This document shows positions 24,365 through 32,314 of a stretch of 41,997 nt of DNA, piece by piece. A program made the position numbers and the translations under genes. The DNA is taken from positions 1-41,997 of the forward strand of contig NZ_JABVBF010000007.1 in NCBI RefSeq assembly GCF_013344765.1, written 5' to 3'. Each line of letters starts with the position of its first letter. Positions within the stretch are counted from its first letter, which is position 1. The notes under the pieces are model-generated. The model was not told the origin of the DNA. It ran no database searches and worked only from the letters and a program-made list of their open reading frames with translations. The stretch comes from Acinetobacter lactucae (lineage in GTDB: Bacteria > Pseudomonadota > Gammaproteobacteria > Pseudomonadales > Moraxellaceae).

Positions 24365-25183
24365 TTAACTGTTCTTTTGTGGGCCCCAGTCATAAATTTT
24401 CTTTTGGTAGGCATACCACATCATCCAAAGGCCAATTAGCAACATTGGAACGGTGAGGATCTGTCCTTTAGTCATCCAACCAAACAAAATAAAACCTTGG
24501 TCTGCATCGGGTTGACGGAAGAATTCCATCACGAAACGTGCAACGCCATAGCCCATTAAAAATAGGGCAGAAACCGCCATGCGTGGACGTGGTTTTGAAC
24601 TAAACCACCACAAGACAATAAATAGGATTAAGCCTTCACAAATCGCTTGATAAATTTGTGATGGATGGCGTACTAGTTGTAATGGATCAGTAGGGAAGAT
24701 CATACCGAAGGGGTAATTAGGGTCAGTTACCGCACGACCATATAACTCTCCACCAATGAAGTTACCAAAACGTCCAAACATTAAGCCAGTTGGTACACAT
24801 GGGGCAATAAAATCGAGCGTTTGGAACCATGTTTTTTGGTATTTTTTACACCAAAATAACATCGCAATCATGACGCCTAAAAAGCCGCCGTGGAAACTCA
24901 TACCGCCTGTCCAGACTTGAAATAGCCAAATCGGGTTTTCAAGAAATTTGTCAAACTCATAGAAAAGGACATAGCCGACACGACCGCCCAGAACGACACC
25001 TAAAGCACCGTAAAACACCAGATCTGAAACCATTTCTGATGTCCAGCCATCACGCTGTTTGGCACGGTAGGAAGCAAGCCCCCAAGCACATAAAAATGCC
25101 AATAGATACATGAGTCCATACCAATGGACTTGAAGAGGTCCTAGATGTATTGCGACCGGATCGATATTAGGATAGGTCAGCAT
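24365..25183 (-). CDS. lgt: Prolipoprotein diacylglyceryl transferase
   Basis: First enzyme of lipoprotein maturation. It transfers diacylglycerol from phosphatidylglycerol to the lipobox cysteine in the inner membrane. The 272-aa protein has about seven hydrophobic helices, the essential MSFHGGFLG motif near residue 100, and the signature MFGRFGNFIGGELYGR near residue 137. RHPSQIYQA follows in the third conserved block. It is full length. The neighbouring phosphatases at 26106-30451 have lipoboxes and would be among its substrates. It is divergent from the NRDE gene and ends in its own terminator. Confidence 0.96.
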   Translation of the reverse strand: MLTYPNIDPVAIHLGPLQVHWYGLMYLLAFLCAWGLASYRAKQRDGWTSEMVSDLVFYGALGVVLGGRVGYVLFYEFDKFLENPIWLFQVWTGGMSFHGGFLGVMIAMLFWCKKYQKTWFQTLDFIAPCVPTGLMFGRFGNFIGGELYGRAVTDPNYPFGMIFPTDPLQLVRHPSQIYQAICEGLILFIVLWWFSSKPRPRMAVSALFLMGYGVARFVMEFFRQPDADQGFILFGWMTKGQILTVPMLLIGLWMMWYAYQKKIYDWGPQKNS

Positions 25184-25276
25184 TGCTGCTCCTTGATCTT
25201 ACGTTTTGACAGATTGTAGCGGAATGATGTGAAAAATGTTGTACATTCAATGTGTAAAGATAGGGAATAAGAAAAG

Positions 25277-26056
25277 ATGTGTATTGTTGCTTTAGCATGG
25301 CATGTTCTGGATGAGATGCCCTTGTGTCTTATGTCAAATCGGGATGAGTTCTATCATCGACCAACAGCTTTATTACATCAGTGGCAACACACACCGATTA
25401 TTGCTGGACAAGATTTACAGTCGGGTGGGACTTGGATGGGAGTAACACCTCAAGGCCGATGGGCTGTATTGACCAATTTTCGTGATGGACGAGATCAAAA
25501 GTCATATGAAACTTCTCGTGGTCATTTGGTTCAGGCTTTTTTAGAATCTGATTTATTGCCGATTCGATTTGCGCAACAATTAGAGCAGCAGCAACAAAAT
25601 TTTGCTGGCTTTAATTTGTTTATGGGAAATGCTGATCAAGCGGTTTATATGAGTAACCGTGGTGAAGCCCCGCAAGTATTGGCGAATGGTGTTTATGTGG
25701 TTTCGAATGGCTTAATGTCTGAACATTGGGAAAAGACCAGACATTTGCGAACACGTTTTACGCAAGAATTTTTGCCTATGCTCCAGCACCAAACGGAAGA
25801 GTTAACTTTACAGAAAGCGGCTTGGGATATTCTAGAAGATGAGCGTAAGGTTACGACGGCATTATTACCCAATACGGGCATTCAGCCAGAAATGGAAGAG
25901 TTATTATCATCGACTTTTATTCAAAGCCCTGTGTATGGCACACGTTGTTCAAATTTTCTAAGAATGACCAATAATGAATGGCTTTGGTTGGAAAAAACTC
26001 AGCAAGGTGAGCACAGCGGTCAAATTGTACAGCAGCAGGTTCTCTTAAATCGATGA
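25277..26056 (+). CDS. NRDE (TANGO2-like) family protein
   Basis: A 259-aa protein of the NRDE/TANGO2 family, related to the N-terminal-nucleophile hydrolase fold. MCIVALAWHVLDEMPLCLMS is followed by the eponymous SNRDEFYHRP, then GGTWMGVTPQGRWAVLTNFRD. Cys2 would become the N-terminal nucleophile after removal of Met. YVVSNGLMSEHWEKTR and the C-terminal GTRCSNFLRM also fit the family. Its biological substrate is not established; the eukaryotic relative is linked to membrane and haem trafficking. It is a single-gene unit between lgt (divergent) and a shared terminator. Confidence 0.85.
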   Translation: MCIVALAWHVLDEMPLCLMSNRDEFYHRPTALLHQWQHTPIIAGQDLQSGGTWMGVTPQGRWAVLTNFRDGRDQKSYETSRGHLVQAFLESDLLPIRFAQQLEQQQQNFAGFNLFMGNADQAVYMSNRGEAPQVLANGVYVVSNGLMSEHWEKTRHLRTRFTQEFLPMLQHQTEELTLQKAAWDILEDERKVTTALLPNTGIQPEMEELLSSTFIQSPVYGTRCSNFLRMTNNEWLWLEKTQQGEHSGQIVQQQVLLNR

Positions 26057-26061
26057 TAATA

Positions 26062-26089
26062 AAAATGCCGATCAATTGACCGGCATTTT
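26062..26089. terminator. Bidirectional terminator between NRDE gene and phoX-like gene
   Basis: AAAATGCCG (26062-26070) and CGGCATTTT (26081-26089) form a perfect 9-bp stem around ATCAATTGAC, between two convergent genes. Confidence 0.85.
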
Positions 26090-26105
26090 CATAGCTATAA
26101 AAGAA

Positions 26106-28298
26106 TTAGCCCGCGATCACACCGCCATCTTTACGGGTAATCACAACAGTTGCTGAGCGTGGGCGCGCAGTTTTGTTGTTTGGATCTTTCTGGGTTGCTG
26201 GCCAGCTACTTTCTGGGGTTGCGTAACTTGCAGAATCTTCGCCAGGGTGTTGAACATTAATGAAAATTGCTTTGTAGTCAGGTGTCATCGCGATACCTGT
26301 AATCTCACATTGCTTAGGCCCCACCAAGAAACGGCGCAAAGTTGAATCTGTAACTTTAGCACCCACTAAAGTTTGCTGACCATTTGACGTAGTTGCGGTA
26401 GTACCATCCCCAATCTGGCCTGGTAACGCTGCAAGCATCATACAGTTAGTGACATCAGTGTAAGCACCATCATCCGTTTGAATCCAAAGTACACCACGTG
26501 GGTCAAACCACATACCGTCTGGAGATGACAAATCATTGTTGTCTGTCAGACCAGATAAGTTGATGTTTGAAGCCATTGATGCTTCTGCACCAAATAGGTA
26601 AATATCCCACTTAAAGGTTTCAGCAGTCGTTTTGTCATCAGTTTCTTTAAAACGAATGATATGACCGTTAACGTTACCTTTTTGCTCTTTAGTGCCGTTG
26701 TAGAGGTCTGTGTAGTTACGCGGGTTTGCAGCATCGGTCGCGTAATCTTTACCACGGTTTGAGTTGTTGGTTAGGGTGACATAGACTTCGCCGTTCACTG
26801 GGTTAACCGTACACCATTCTGGGCGGTCCATTTTTGTAGCGCCGACTGCATCACCCGCTAAGCGTGCAAATGTGACAACATCCGCTTGAGATTTAAATGG
26901 GTAAGTTGTGTTTCCTTCATTTAAGCCATTTTTGCCATAAGCAAGTTCAATCCATTGGCCTGTACCATCATTATTAAACTTGGCAACATACAACTTACCT
27001 GCGTTCATATATTTGTCGCCAGCTGCATAGCCACGATTTACATCTTTAGTGTCCCACACTGCGGTAGAGACAAATTTATAGATGTATTCACCACGGGAGT
27101 CATCGCCCATATAAAACGCAAGTGGTTGACCTGCAACTGCACGGCAAGCACTGTCTTCATGTGCAAAACGACCTAGCGATGTTCTTTTAACTGGATTAAG
27201 GCGGTTATCGAAAGGATCAATCTCGACCATCCAACCGAATGTATTTGGTCCGTTACGATAGTCTTGGGTAGCTTGTGCAGCTTTTACATCAGCATTCCAG
27301 CGGTCATATAAGTCTTGTGATTCCACTTGACCAATTGCTGTTTCCCAACCGTAACGTGAACTAGACCCTGCTTTTAAGCCATAGCGTTTCAGTGCAATAA
27401 TTTCTTCTGGAGTACGTAGCGCATCATCAGTCGTACTACGAGCGAAGTAACCAATAAAGTTTTCTTCGGTGGTTAAGTATGTGCCCCAAGGCGTATAACC
27501 GTTACCGCAGTTATTATGGGTACCACGTGTTTTACGGGCAGTAGGAGAGAAGCGTGTTGCAAGCAAGCCAGAACCAGCTGCTGCACCTGCAAAATCCATT
27601 TCAGTTGATGCTGTAATACGGCGGTTAAAAATAGAGGTTTTATCAATTTCTACTTTTTGAGTTGCTGCATCTTTTTTGATATGGACTACAGATACGCCAT
27701 GTGCATTGGTTTCACGAATGACCTCATCTTCAGGGCGGCGTCCATCAACTTTTGTTGGACCTTTTGGGTGAAGGAAGGTTTGGTTGATATATTCGTGATT
27801 CATCACCAACAAACCTTGCGCTGAAACACTCTCGTCAAAGCGGTTTGTTGAAGTATTTAAACCAAAGAAATGCATGCCGTCATGACAGTCACCAGAACGG
27901 AACTGAAAGCTTGGGCCAGATGGAATATTATTGTCATCCCATTCGCCAAAATTAGGGTTGATTGAATCACCTAAAGCAAAAATGACATTTGCTTCATAGC
28001 CTTCAGGTACAGTCACAATATCGTTATGATTTTTCGCAACTGCGGTAAAAGTTAATTTTTCTGGTTTTTTATTTGGATCTACAGGCGTGGTTCCACCGTT
28101 GTTTGAACCTGAGTCATCATCACTATCATTACAGCCTGTTAACGTAGAGGCTAAAGTTAGCGCTACAGCACCACTTGCTGCTTTAGTAATTAGACTACGG
28201 CGACTAATGTGTTGTTCTAAAATGTCGCGGAAGTGGATATTGTCAGAAGTATTATTGTCCAGCTCTTGATCTTCATGATATGGCGTCAGCTCTGTCAT
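26106..28298 (-). CDS. PhoX family phosphatase, Tat-exported lipoprotein
   Basis: A 730-aa secreted alkaline phosphatase of the PhoX/DUF839 family, the calcium- and iron-dependent type that releases phosphate from esters in the periplasm. The signal has a twin-arginine motif ISRRSLITKA (Arg33-Arg34), a hydrophobic stretch, and lipobox LTGC with Cys56, so it should be exported folded by Tat and then lipidated. Family blocks are VMNHEYINQT, NNCGNGYTPWGTYLTTEEN (cofactor Cys), GRFAHEDSACR, EWCTVNPVNGEVYVTLTNN and SPDGMWFDPRGVLWIQTDDG. It is followed by a shared terminator, and four Pho-box half-sites lie upstream at 28357-28400, so phosphate starvation should induce it. The Tat translocon genes lie 2 kb upstream. 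Confidence 0.9.
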   Translation of the reverse strand: MTELTPYHEDQELDNNTSDNIHFRDILEQHISRRSLITKAASGAVALTLASTLTGCNDSDDDSGSNNGGTTPVDPNKKPEKLTFTAVAKNHNDIVTVPEGYEANVIFALGDSINPNFGEWDDNNIPSGPSFQFRSGDCHDGMHFFGLNTSTNRFDESVSAQGLLVMNHEYINQTFLHPKGPTKVDGRRPEDEVIRETNAHGVSVVHIKKDAATQKVEIDKTSIFNRRITASTEMDFAGAAAGSGLLATRFSPTARKTRGTHNNCGNGYTPWGTYLTTEENFIGYFARSTTDDALRTPEEIIALKRYGLKAGSSSRYGWETAIGQVESQDLYDRWNADVKAAQATQDYRNGPNTFGWMVEIDPFDNRLNPVKRTSLGRFAHEDSACRAVAGQPLAFYMGDDSRGEYIYKFVSTAVWDTKDVNRGYAAGDKYMNAGKLYVAKFNNDGTGQWIELAYGKNGLNEGNTTYPFKSQADVVTFARLAGDAVGATKMDRPEWCTVNPVNGEVYVTLTNNSNRGKDYATDAANPRNYTDLYNGTKEQKGNVNGHIIRFKETDDKTTAETFKWDIYLFGAEASMASNINLSGLTDNNDLSSPDGMWFDPRGVLWIQTDDGAYTDVTNCMMLAALPGQIGDGTTATTSNGQQTLVGAKVTDSTLRRFLVGPKQCEITGIAMTPDYKAIFINVQHPGEDSASYATPESSWPATQKDPNNKTARPRSATVVITRKDGGVIAG

Positions 28299-28356
28299 GG
28301 GAAATTCCTAAGTAAATAAAGAGATTGTTCTAAAATTCTTCATGAGCTTAGTTTGT

Positions 28357-28400
28357 GAATGTGACGAGGCGTTGACGTTTTGATGATAAGTTAATGAAAA
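28357..28400 (-). promoter_or_regulatory. Pho-box array upstream of the 730-aa phosphatase
   Basis: Read on the minus strand, four 7-base half-sites repeat every 11 bases: TTTTCAT, TTATCAT, ACGTCAA, TCGTCAC. All have TCA at positions 4-6, as in the PhoB consensus CTGTCAT/C with 11-base spacing. Each half matches the consensus at four or five of seven positions. The array ends 58 bases before the ATG. The -10 following it is weak. Confidence 0.6.
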
Positions 28401-28448
28401 GTTCTGTAATTTTTCATTTAATTTTCATAAAAAGTGAAAGTTGAATGT

Positions 28449-28484
28449 AAAAACATTAAAGCTGACCTTAGCCAGCTTTAATGT
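28449..28484 (-). terminator. Terminator of the 649-aa phosphatase gene
   Basis: ACATTAAAGCTG (28453-28464) and CAGCTTTAATGT (28473-28484) are a perfect 12-bp inverted repeat with an eight-base loop. On the minus strand it is followed by TTTTAC. It lies 17 bases after the stop codon. Confidence 0.85.
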
Positions 28485-28501
28485 TTGGAGTATATAAAAA
28501 A

Positions 28502-30451
28502 TTATTTGGTTGTGACCGATGGAGCAATTGGATCGGCAGTGATATAGCCTACGTTAGCACTATAACCATTGTTATAATTTTGGTTAATTAATGCTTTTAC
28601 ATCATCAGGTACACTGCTGCTATCACCAGGGTGCTGGAAGTTACTCATGATGTAAGTCCAACCATTGATTGAATCTACAGCATGTAAACCTGTTGACTCT
28701 GCACCTGCTGGTGTAGAAAGTAGTCGTGTTAACTCTTTAGTATCTACATTGTATGCCCACAAGAAGTTGTTCACGTGATTACCTGAATCTTCACCAATGA
28801 ATAATGTGCGTAGAGTTTCAGAGAATTTTAAATTGTCTGGGCTAGCAATTTTGTCTGGGTGAGCTGTATTACCTAAGCTATCCTTAGTAATATCTTCGCC
28901 CATCAATAACATATATGAGTAAAGGGGAACCCACTCACTATTGATTGAGCCGCCTTCATTGTCTGTAAAGCTATTACCTAATTTGTGCGCAAGAACACCG
29001 CCAGCAGTAATTTTTTTAGAGAACCCTACATTATGTTCCGCAACATAACCATTACCACCAACAATCATTGAATCTTGGATATTAGCTAAAGCCGAGTACG
29101 CAATTTTATCTTTAATATTTACGTTAGTACCTTCCATCTTGGTGAACGCCATGCTTGCACCTTTTAGTGCTGCATAACGATGGGTTTCCAAGAAAGCTGC
29201 TGCTTTTTCCATGCCCGGTTTAAGTTTGACCCAAAGCTTTTTCTTCGCCAAAGTGATTTCAGTATAGCTAGCATCATTTGGATTGGTTGTTAAACTTTCC
29301 ATAATGTCAGTTGATTTAATTCCACCTGCAACTAAATCTTCAATTTCTTTACTTGTTGCGTGACCAAGTTTGATCCATTGAATGCTAGCAGTTGAAGTTT
29401 CAGTTAACGTATTGATGTATTTAGCGACATAAAGTGTACCTGCTGATAAATCTTTTTCTTTATCAGCAACGAACATGAAGAAACCACCATTTGTGTAGTC
29501 ATCGCCCATGAGTGCTGTACGGTTGTCTGGCATTACATGAATAAGTTCGTGAGAAATACGACCTAAACAATAGTGCTTTTTAATGCTGCCTGTACCATCA
29601 AGGTTAACTGTTACTTCTGGCAAATGACCGTAGTTATATGGATTTGCTTTAGTTTCATCACCAAAGAAATATTTACCAAGATATTTGGGATCTGTACCAC
29701 CAATGCCTTGATTGAATGCATCTGGTTCATATTCTTCACTCGATAAGTGAGTGTTCCAAGGTGATAAGCTCGCACCGCAAGTAATCCATAAACCATGCAC
29801 AGGGGCAGTATCAACGTTGAAGTATTTTTTAAGTTCTAAGTGACCTGTTTTTTGATCTTGGTCTAAAGTCAAAATTGCGATTGGAGAAGGTAGTTGACCG
29901 TAAGTGTCGCCGCCTGCTTGGTCTTTAGAGTTATATTCAAATTGAACCACATGGAACACTGGGTTTGCTACACCATCAACTTTGGCACCTTCTAAATGAA
30001 TTAAAGATGAACCATCTGGACAGTCCGAAAAGAATTGGCGTTCTTTACCAGCAACTGACTTATCCATAATTGGATTACCATTAACATCAAAATAACCACC
30101 CGCGATAATAGTTCCGCCACCAAGTTTTGGTACGCTGTCACCTGTTTTAAAGAATGATTTATAAGCAAGTTGATATTCAGTACTGGTTGAGTTTTCCCAA
30201 TCAATTTTTAATTTAGAATTCACTAAAGTTGTTGCGCGATCTGCTGCCGCTGTTGGAGCCGTCATTGCCGTGAATTTTGCGTTTTTTAATTTGCTTGGCT
30301 GTGGTGTTGGAGTGACTACAGAACTATCATCACTATCATTACAACCTGCTAACGTTGCTGCCGTAGCCATCGCACCTAATGGTAGAAAAGGGATCCCCGA
30401 AAACCATTTTAAAACTTCGCGACGTGTTGGGTGGTTAGAAGCAGTTGTCAT
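28502..30451 (-). CDS. Divergent PhoX/DUF839 protein, Tat-exported lipoprotein
   Basis: A 649-aa relative of PhoX. The signal is TRREVLKWF with Arg10-Arg11, a hydrophobic segment, and lipobox LAGC with Cys37. Residues CNDSDD after the lipobox are the same as in the neighbouring 730-aa protein. Family-like blocks are WITCGASLSPWNTHLSSEEY (equivalent to the cofactor-Cys region), GRISHELIHVMPDNRTALMG, GGFFMFVADKEKD and SPDNLKFSETLRTLFIGEDS. Several blocks differ from classical PhoX, so the substrate range or metal may differ; phosphatase activity is inferred. It follows the tatC terminator and has its own Pho-box array at 30492-30546. Confidence 0.82.
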   Translation of the reverse strand: MTTASNHPTRREVLKWFSGIPFLPLGAMATAATLAGCNDSDDSSVVTPTPQPSKLKNAKFTAMTAPTAAADRATTLVNSKLKIDWENSTSTEYQLAYKSFFKTGDSVPKLGGGTIIAGGYFDVNGNPIMDKSVAGKERQFFSDCPDGSSLIHLEGAKVDGVANPVFHVVQFEYNSKDQAGGDTYGQLPSPIAILTLDQDQKTGHLELKKYFNVDTAPVHGLWITCGASLSPWNTHLSSEEYEPDAFNQGIGGTDPKYLGKYFFGDETKANPYNYGHLPEVTVNLDGTGSIKKHYCLGRISHELIHVMPDNRTALMGDDYTNGGFFMFVADKEKDLSAGTLYVAKYINTLTETSTASIQWIKLGHATSKEIEDLVAGGIKSTDIMESLTTNPNDASYTEITLAKKKLWVKLKPGMEKAAAFLETHRYAALKGASMAFTKMEGTNVNIKDKIAYSALANIQDSMIVGGNGYVAEHNVGFSKKITAGGVLAHKLGNSFTDNEGGSINSEWVPLYSYMLLMGEDITKDSLGNTAHPDKIASPDNLKFSETLRTLFIGEDSGNHVNNFLWAYNVDTKELTRLLSTPAGAESTGLHAVDSINGWTYIMSNFQHPGDSSSVPDDVKALINQNYNNGYSANVGYITADPIAPSVTTK

Positions 30452-30491
30452 AATAAATCCGTAAATTTTGTGGGTATATTTGTTGAGTTGA

Positions 30492-30546
30492 TTTTATGGA
30501 CTGTAAATGACACTTTTCTTACATTTTTAAGTCACTTTGAAGACAG
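30492..30546 (-). promoter_or_regulatory. Pho-box array upstream of the 649-aa phosphatase
   Basis: Read on the minus strand, five half-sites in strict 11-base phase: CTGTCTT, GTGACTT, ATGTAAG, GTGTCAT, AGTCCAT. The first and fourth match CTGTCAT at six of seven positions. The four-base spacers are A-rich, as in E. coli Pho boxes. AATATA about 12 bases downstream (30480-30475) could be the -10, and the ATG is 40 bases after the array. Confidence 0.65.
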
Positions 30547-30580
30547 TTTATTACTTTGTAGATTAAAAAGTGTTCTATAT

Positions 30581-30613
30581 AAAAAAGCCTGAACTTCGAG
30601 GTTCAGGCCTTTT
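30581..30613. terminator. Terminator between tatC and the 649-aa phosphatase
   Basis: GCCTGAAC (30587-30594) and GTTCAGGC (30601-30608) form a GC-rich stem with A-tract on one side and T-tract on the other. On the minus strand it lies 13 bases after the tatC stop and should separate the tat transcript from the downstream phosphatase gene. Confidence 0.88.
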
Positions 30614-30626
30614 CTTAAAAACTATT

Positions 30627-31397
30627 TTATTCGGCAGAATGAGTTTTTCTTTTCTCAAGAATTTTACCGAAGAGCAGGCCAAGTTCAAAAAGCAACCACA
30701 TTGGAATTGCCAACATTATCATTGAAATTGCATCTGGCGGTGTAATGAACATTGCAACGAAAAAGCATCCTACAATAATAAAACGTCTTTTTTCAGCCAG
30801 ACTCTTTGTATTTACCACGCCTATTAAAATCAGCAGGAGAGTCGCAATTGGAATCTCAAAAGTCAGTCCAAAAACTAAAAATAGCTTTAAGCAAAAGCTT
30901 AGGTAGCTATTAATATCCGTCATGGGGGCGACAGTTTCAGGCGATACACTAATAAAGAAATGCAAAATTGCAGGAAGGGTAATGTAATATGCAAAAGCAA
31001 CCCCTGCATAAAATAAGACAATACTACCAATGAGTAATGGGAGCGCTAAATGACGTTCTTTTTGATATAGCGCGGGACGAACAAAAGACCATATTTCATA
31101 AAGAATAAATGGCATTGCCAACACAAGCGCGACAAATAAATTGAGTTTAAAAGGCGCCATAAATGTTGCAGTGACATCAGTTGCAATCATTGAAGAGGAG
31201 GTCGGAAGTTGGAGCCTTAAAGGTTCGGATAATAATTGGTAAGTATTATTTCTGAAAGGTAATAAGCAAAAAAATAAAAATAATGTTACCCCGACAATCC
31301 TAAATAAATGACGTCTTAAAACGACCAAATGGTTCATGATTGGCATTTGGTCTAAATTTTCTTGCGTATTTACAGTCGTTGAAGGCAGTTGGTTCAT
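30627..31397 (-). CDS. tatC: Sec-independent translocase subunit TatC
   Basis: A 256-aa polytopic inner-membrane protein that recognises twin-arginine signals. Six hydrophobic helices are visible. The N-terminal cytoplasmic part has MNHLVVLRRHLFRI, equivalent to the HL-x-ELR-x-R signal-binding motif but with VVLRRHL, and the first periplasmic loop has the conserved FxxPFxL (ATFMAPFKLNLFVALVLAMP). FVRPALYQKERHLALP and the terminal hydrophobic helix also fit. It overlaps the tatB stop by four bases (ATGA). The Pho-box array ahead of tatA would control it with the rest of the operon. A terminator follows. Confidence 0.95.
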   Translation of the reverse strand: MNQLPSTTVNTQENLDQMPIMNHLVVLRRHLFRIVGVTLFLFFCLLPFRNNTYQLLSEPLRLQLPTSSSMIATDVTATFMAPFKLNLFVALVLAMPFILYEIWSFVRPALYQKERHLALPLLIGSIVLFYAGVAFAYYITLPAILHFFISVSPETVAPMTDINSYLSFCLKLFLVFGLTFEIPIATLLLILIGVVNTKSLAEKRRFIIVGCFFVAMFITPPDAISMIMLAIPMWLLFELGLLFGKILEKRKTHSAE

Positions 31398-31831
31398 ACG
31401 GCAATCTTCAATTTAACAGCTGATGTCTCTGAAATATCAGTTGATGATGCTAAAGGAATAAATTTTCTAATGTACGGGACTTTATAATGGCCTGATATAG
31501 GAATACATATTCGAATAGGTTGGGGCATTGTTTTGACTGCCTCAGCCTGATCTATATTTTCAGAGATATTCTGCTTTTGAATTTCTTCAAGTTGTTGTTG
31601 TACTTTACGTTCTAATGCTTCAATGCGGTTGAGTTCTTCTTGCATTTCCTTTCGAAACTCAGAAAGACGCAACTCTTGATCAATCTCATTTTGCAAATTG
31701 GTAATATAACGTTTTAGGCGAACATACCAGCGACCAGCAAAGCGTGCAGCTTCCGGTAGTTTATCTGGGCCTAAAACTAAAATTGCAATAATTGCAAAAC
31801 AGAGTAGCTCTGTCATTCCTACATCAAGCAT
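31394..31831 (-). CDS. tatB: Sec-independent translocase subunit TatB
   Basis: A 145-aa protein with the TatB layout. A short periplasmic N-terminus precedes one helix (TELLCFAIIAILVLGPDKLPEAAR), with the hinge glycine-proline and the DKLP turn, then an amphipathic helix and a long glutamate/glutamine-rich coiled region to about residue 95. A less conserved tail follows. TatB passes the substrate from TatC to TatA. The gene begins 12 bases after tatA and overlaps tatC by four bases, so the three are one operon. Confidence 0.93.
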   Translation of the reverse strand: MLDVGMTELLCFAIIAILVLGPDKLPEAARFAGRWYVRLKRYITNLQNEIDQELRLSEFRKEMQEELNRIEALERKVQQQLEEIQKQNISENIDQAEAVKTMPQPIRICIPISGHYKVPYIRKFIPLASSTDISETSAVKLKIAV

Positions 31832-31843
31832 GGTCGAAAACCT

Positions 31844-32062
31844 TTAGCTTTTTACTGATGTGTTGTCATGGGTTTTGACTTGGGCATCAATTGTACGTGG
31901 AGTATTAAGAGCTGCAGTTTCATCGTCTTCACGAACTGATTTCTTAAAATCTTTTACTGCACCGCCTACGTCTTTACCAATATTTTTTAATTTAGATGTA
32001 CCGAATAATAAAATAACGACAATTGCAAAAATAACGACATGCCAAATAGATAAACCGGCCAT
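31844..32062 (-). CDS. tatA: Sec-independent translocase subunit TatA
   Basis: A 72-aa pore-forming subunit. [20 protein letters not shown] is the single membrane helix, followed by the [20 protein letters not shown] hinge and amphipathic helix with conserved Phe-Gly, and a short polar tail. AGAGG precedes the ATG by about nine bases. It is the first gene of tatABC. The promoter region upstream contains an almost canonical Pho box, which would make export capacity respond to phosphate. Confidence 0.95.
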   Translation of the reverse strand: MAGLSIWHVVIFAIVVILLFGTSKLKNIGKDVGGAVKDFKKSVREDDETAALNTPRTIDAQVKTHDNTSVKS

Positions 32063-32087
32063 GATCTGATACCTCTTTTCAGTTTTT

Positions 32088-32146
32088 TTTATATCAACAG
32101 GTTGCTGTGACAGGAATATGACACTTATATGTCATTTTTAAGACAC
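32088..32146 (-). promoter_or_regulatory. Pho-box promoter of tatABC
   Basis: Read on the minus strand, four half-sites every 11 bases: GTGTCTT, ATGACAT, GTGTCAT and CTGTCAC. The last two, separated by ATTC, form an 18-base site that differs from the PhoB consensus at one position of its half-sites (G for the first C). TATAAA (32093-32088) follows after 13 bases as the -10, and the tatA ATG is 26 bases further. No good -35 is present, as expected for a PhoB-activated promoter. Confidence 0.7.
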
Positions 32147-32239
32147 TGGCAATCAGTGGAGACATAAAAAACTATAACTATAAAATTTACTTCGTTTTTT
32201 TTCTTTAGTATTAACCGGAATAAGAGATGCTTAAATTAC

Positions 32240-32268
32240 TTGAAATGGAGAGTACATTTCGGTTTAAA
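32240..32268 (+). promoter_or_regulatory. Possible promoter of the AEC permease
   Basis: TTGAAA (32240-32245) and TTTAAA (32263-32268) are 17 bases apart, ahead of the GTG start at 32315. The -10 is a poor match, so this is tentative. Confidence 0.35.
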
Positions 32269-32314
32269 AAAGTGTAGCATAACAGGCTGGTTTTAATGGA
32301 ATAGTGGAGAAAAC

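Noticed and set aside
31400-31600. Possible frameshift at the end of tatB because of its unusual C-terminal tail
   Set aside because: TatB tails are poorly conserved, and the frame runs cleanly into an ATGA overlap with tatC, so there is no sign of damage.
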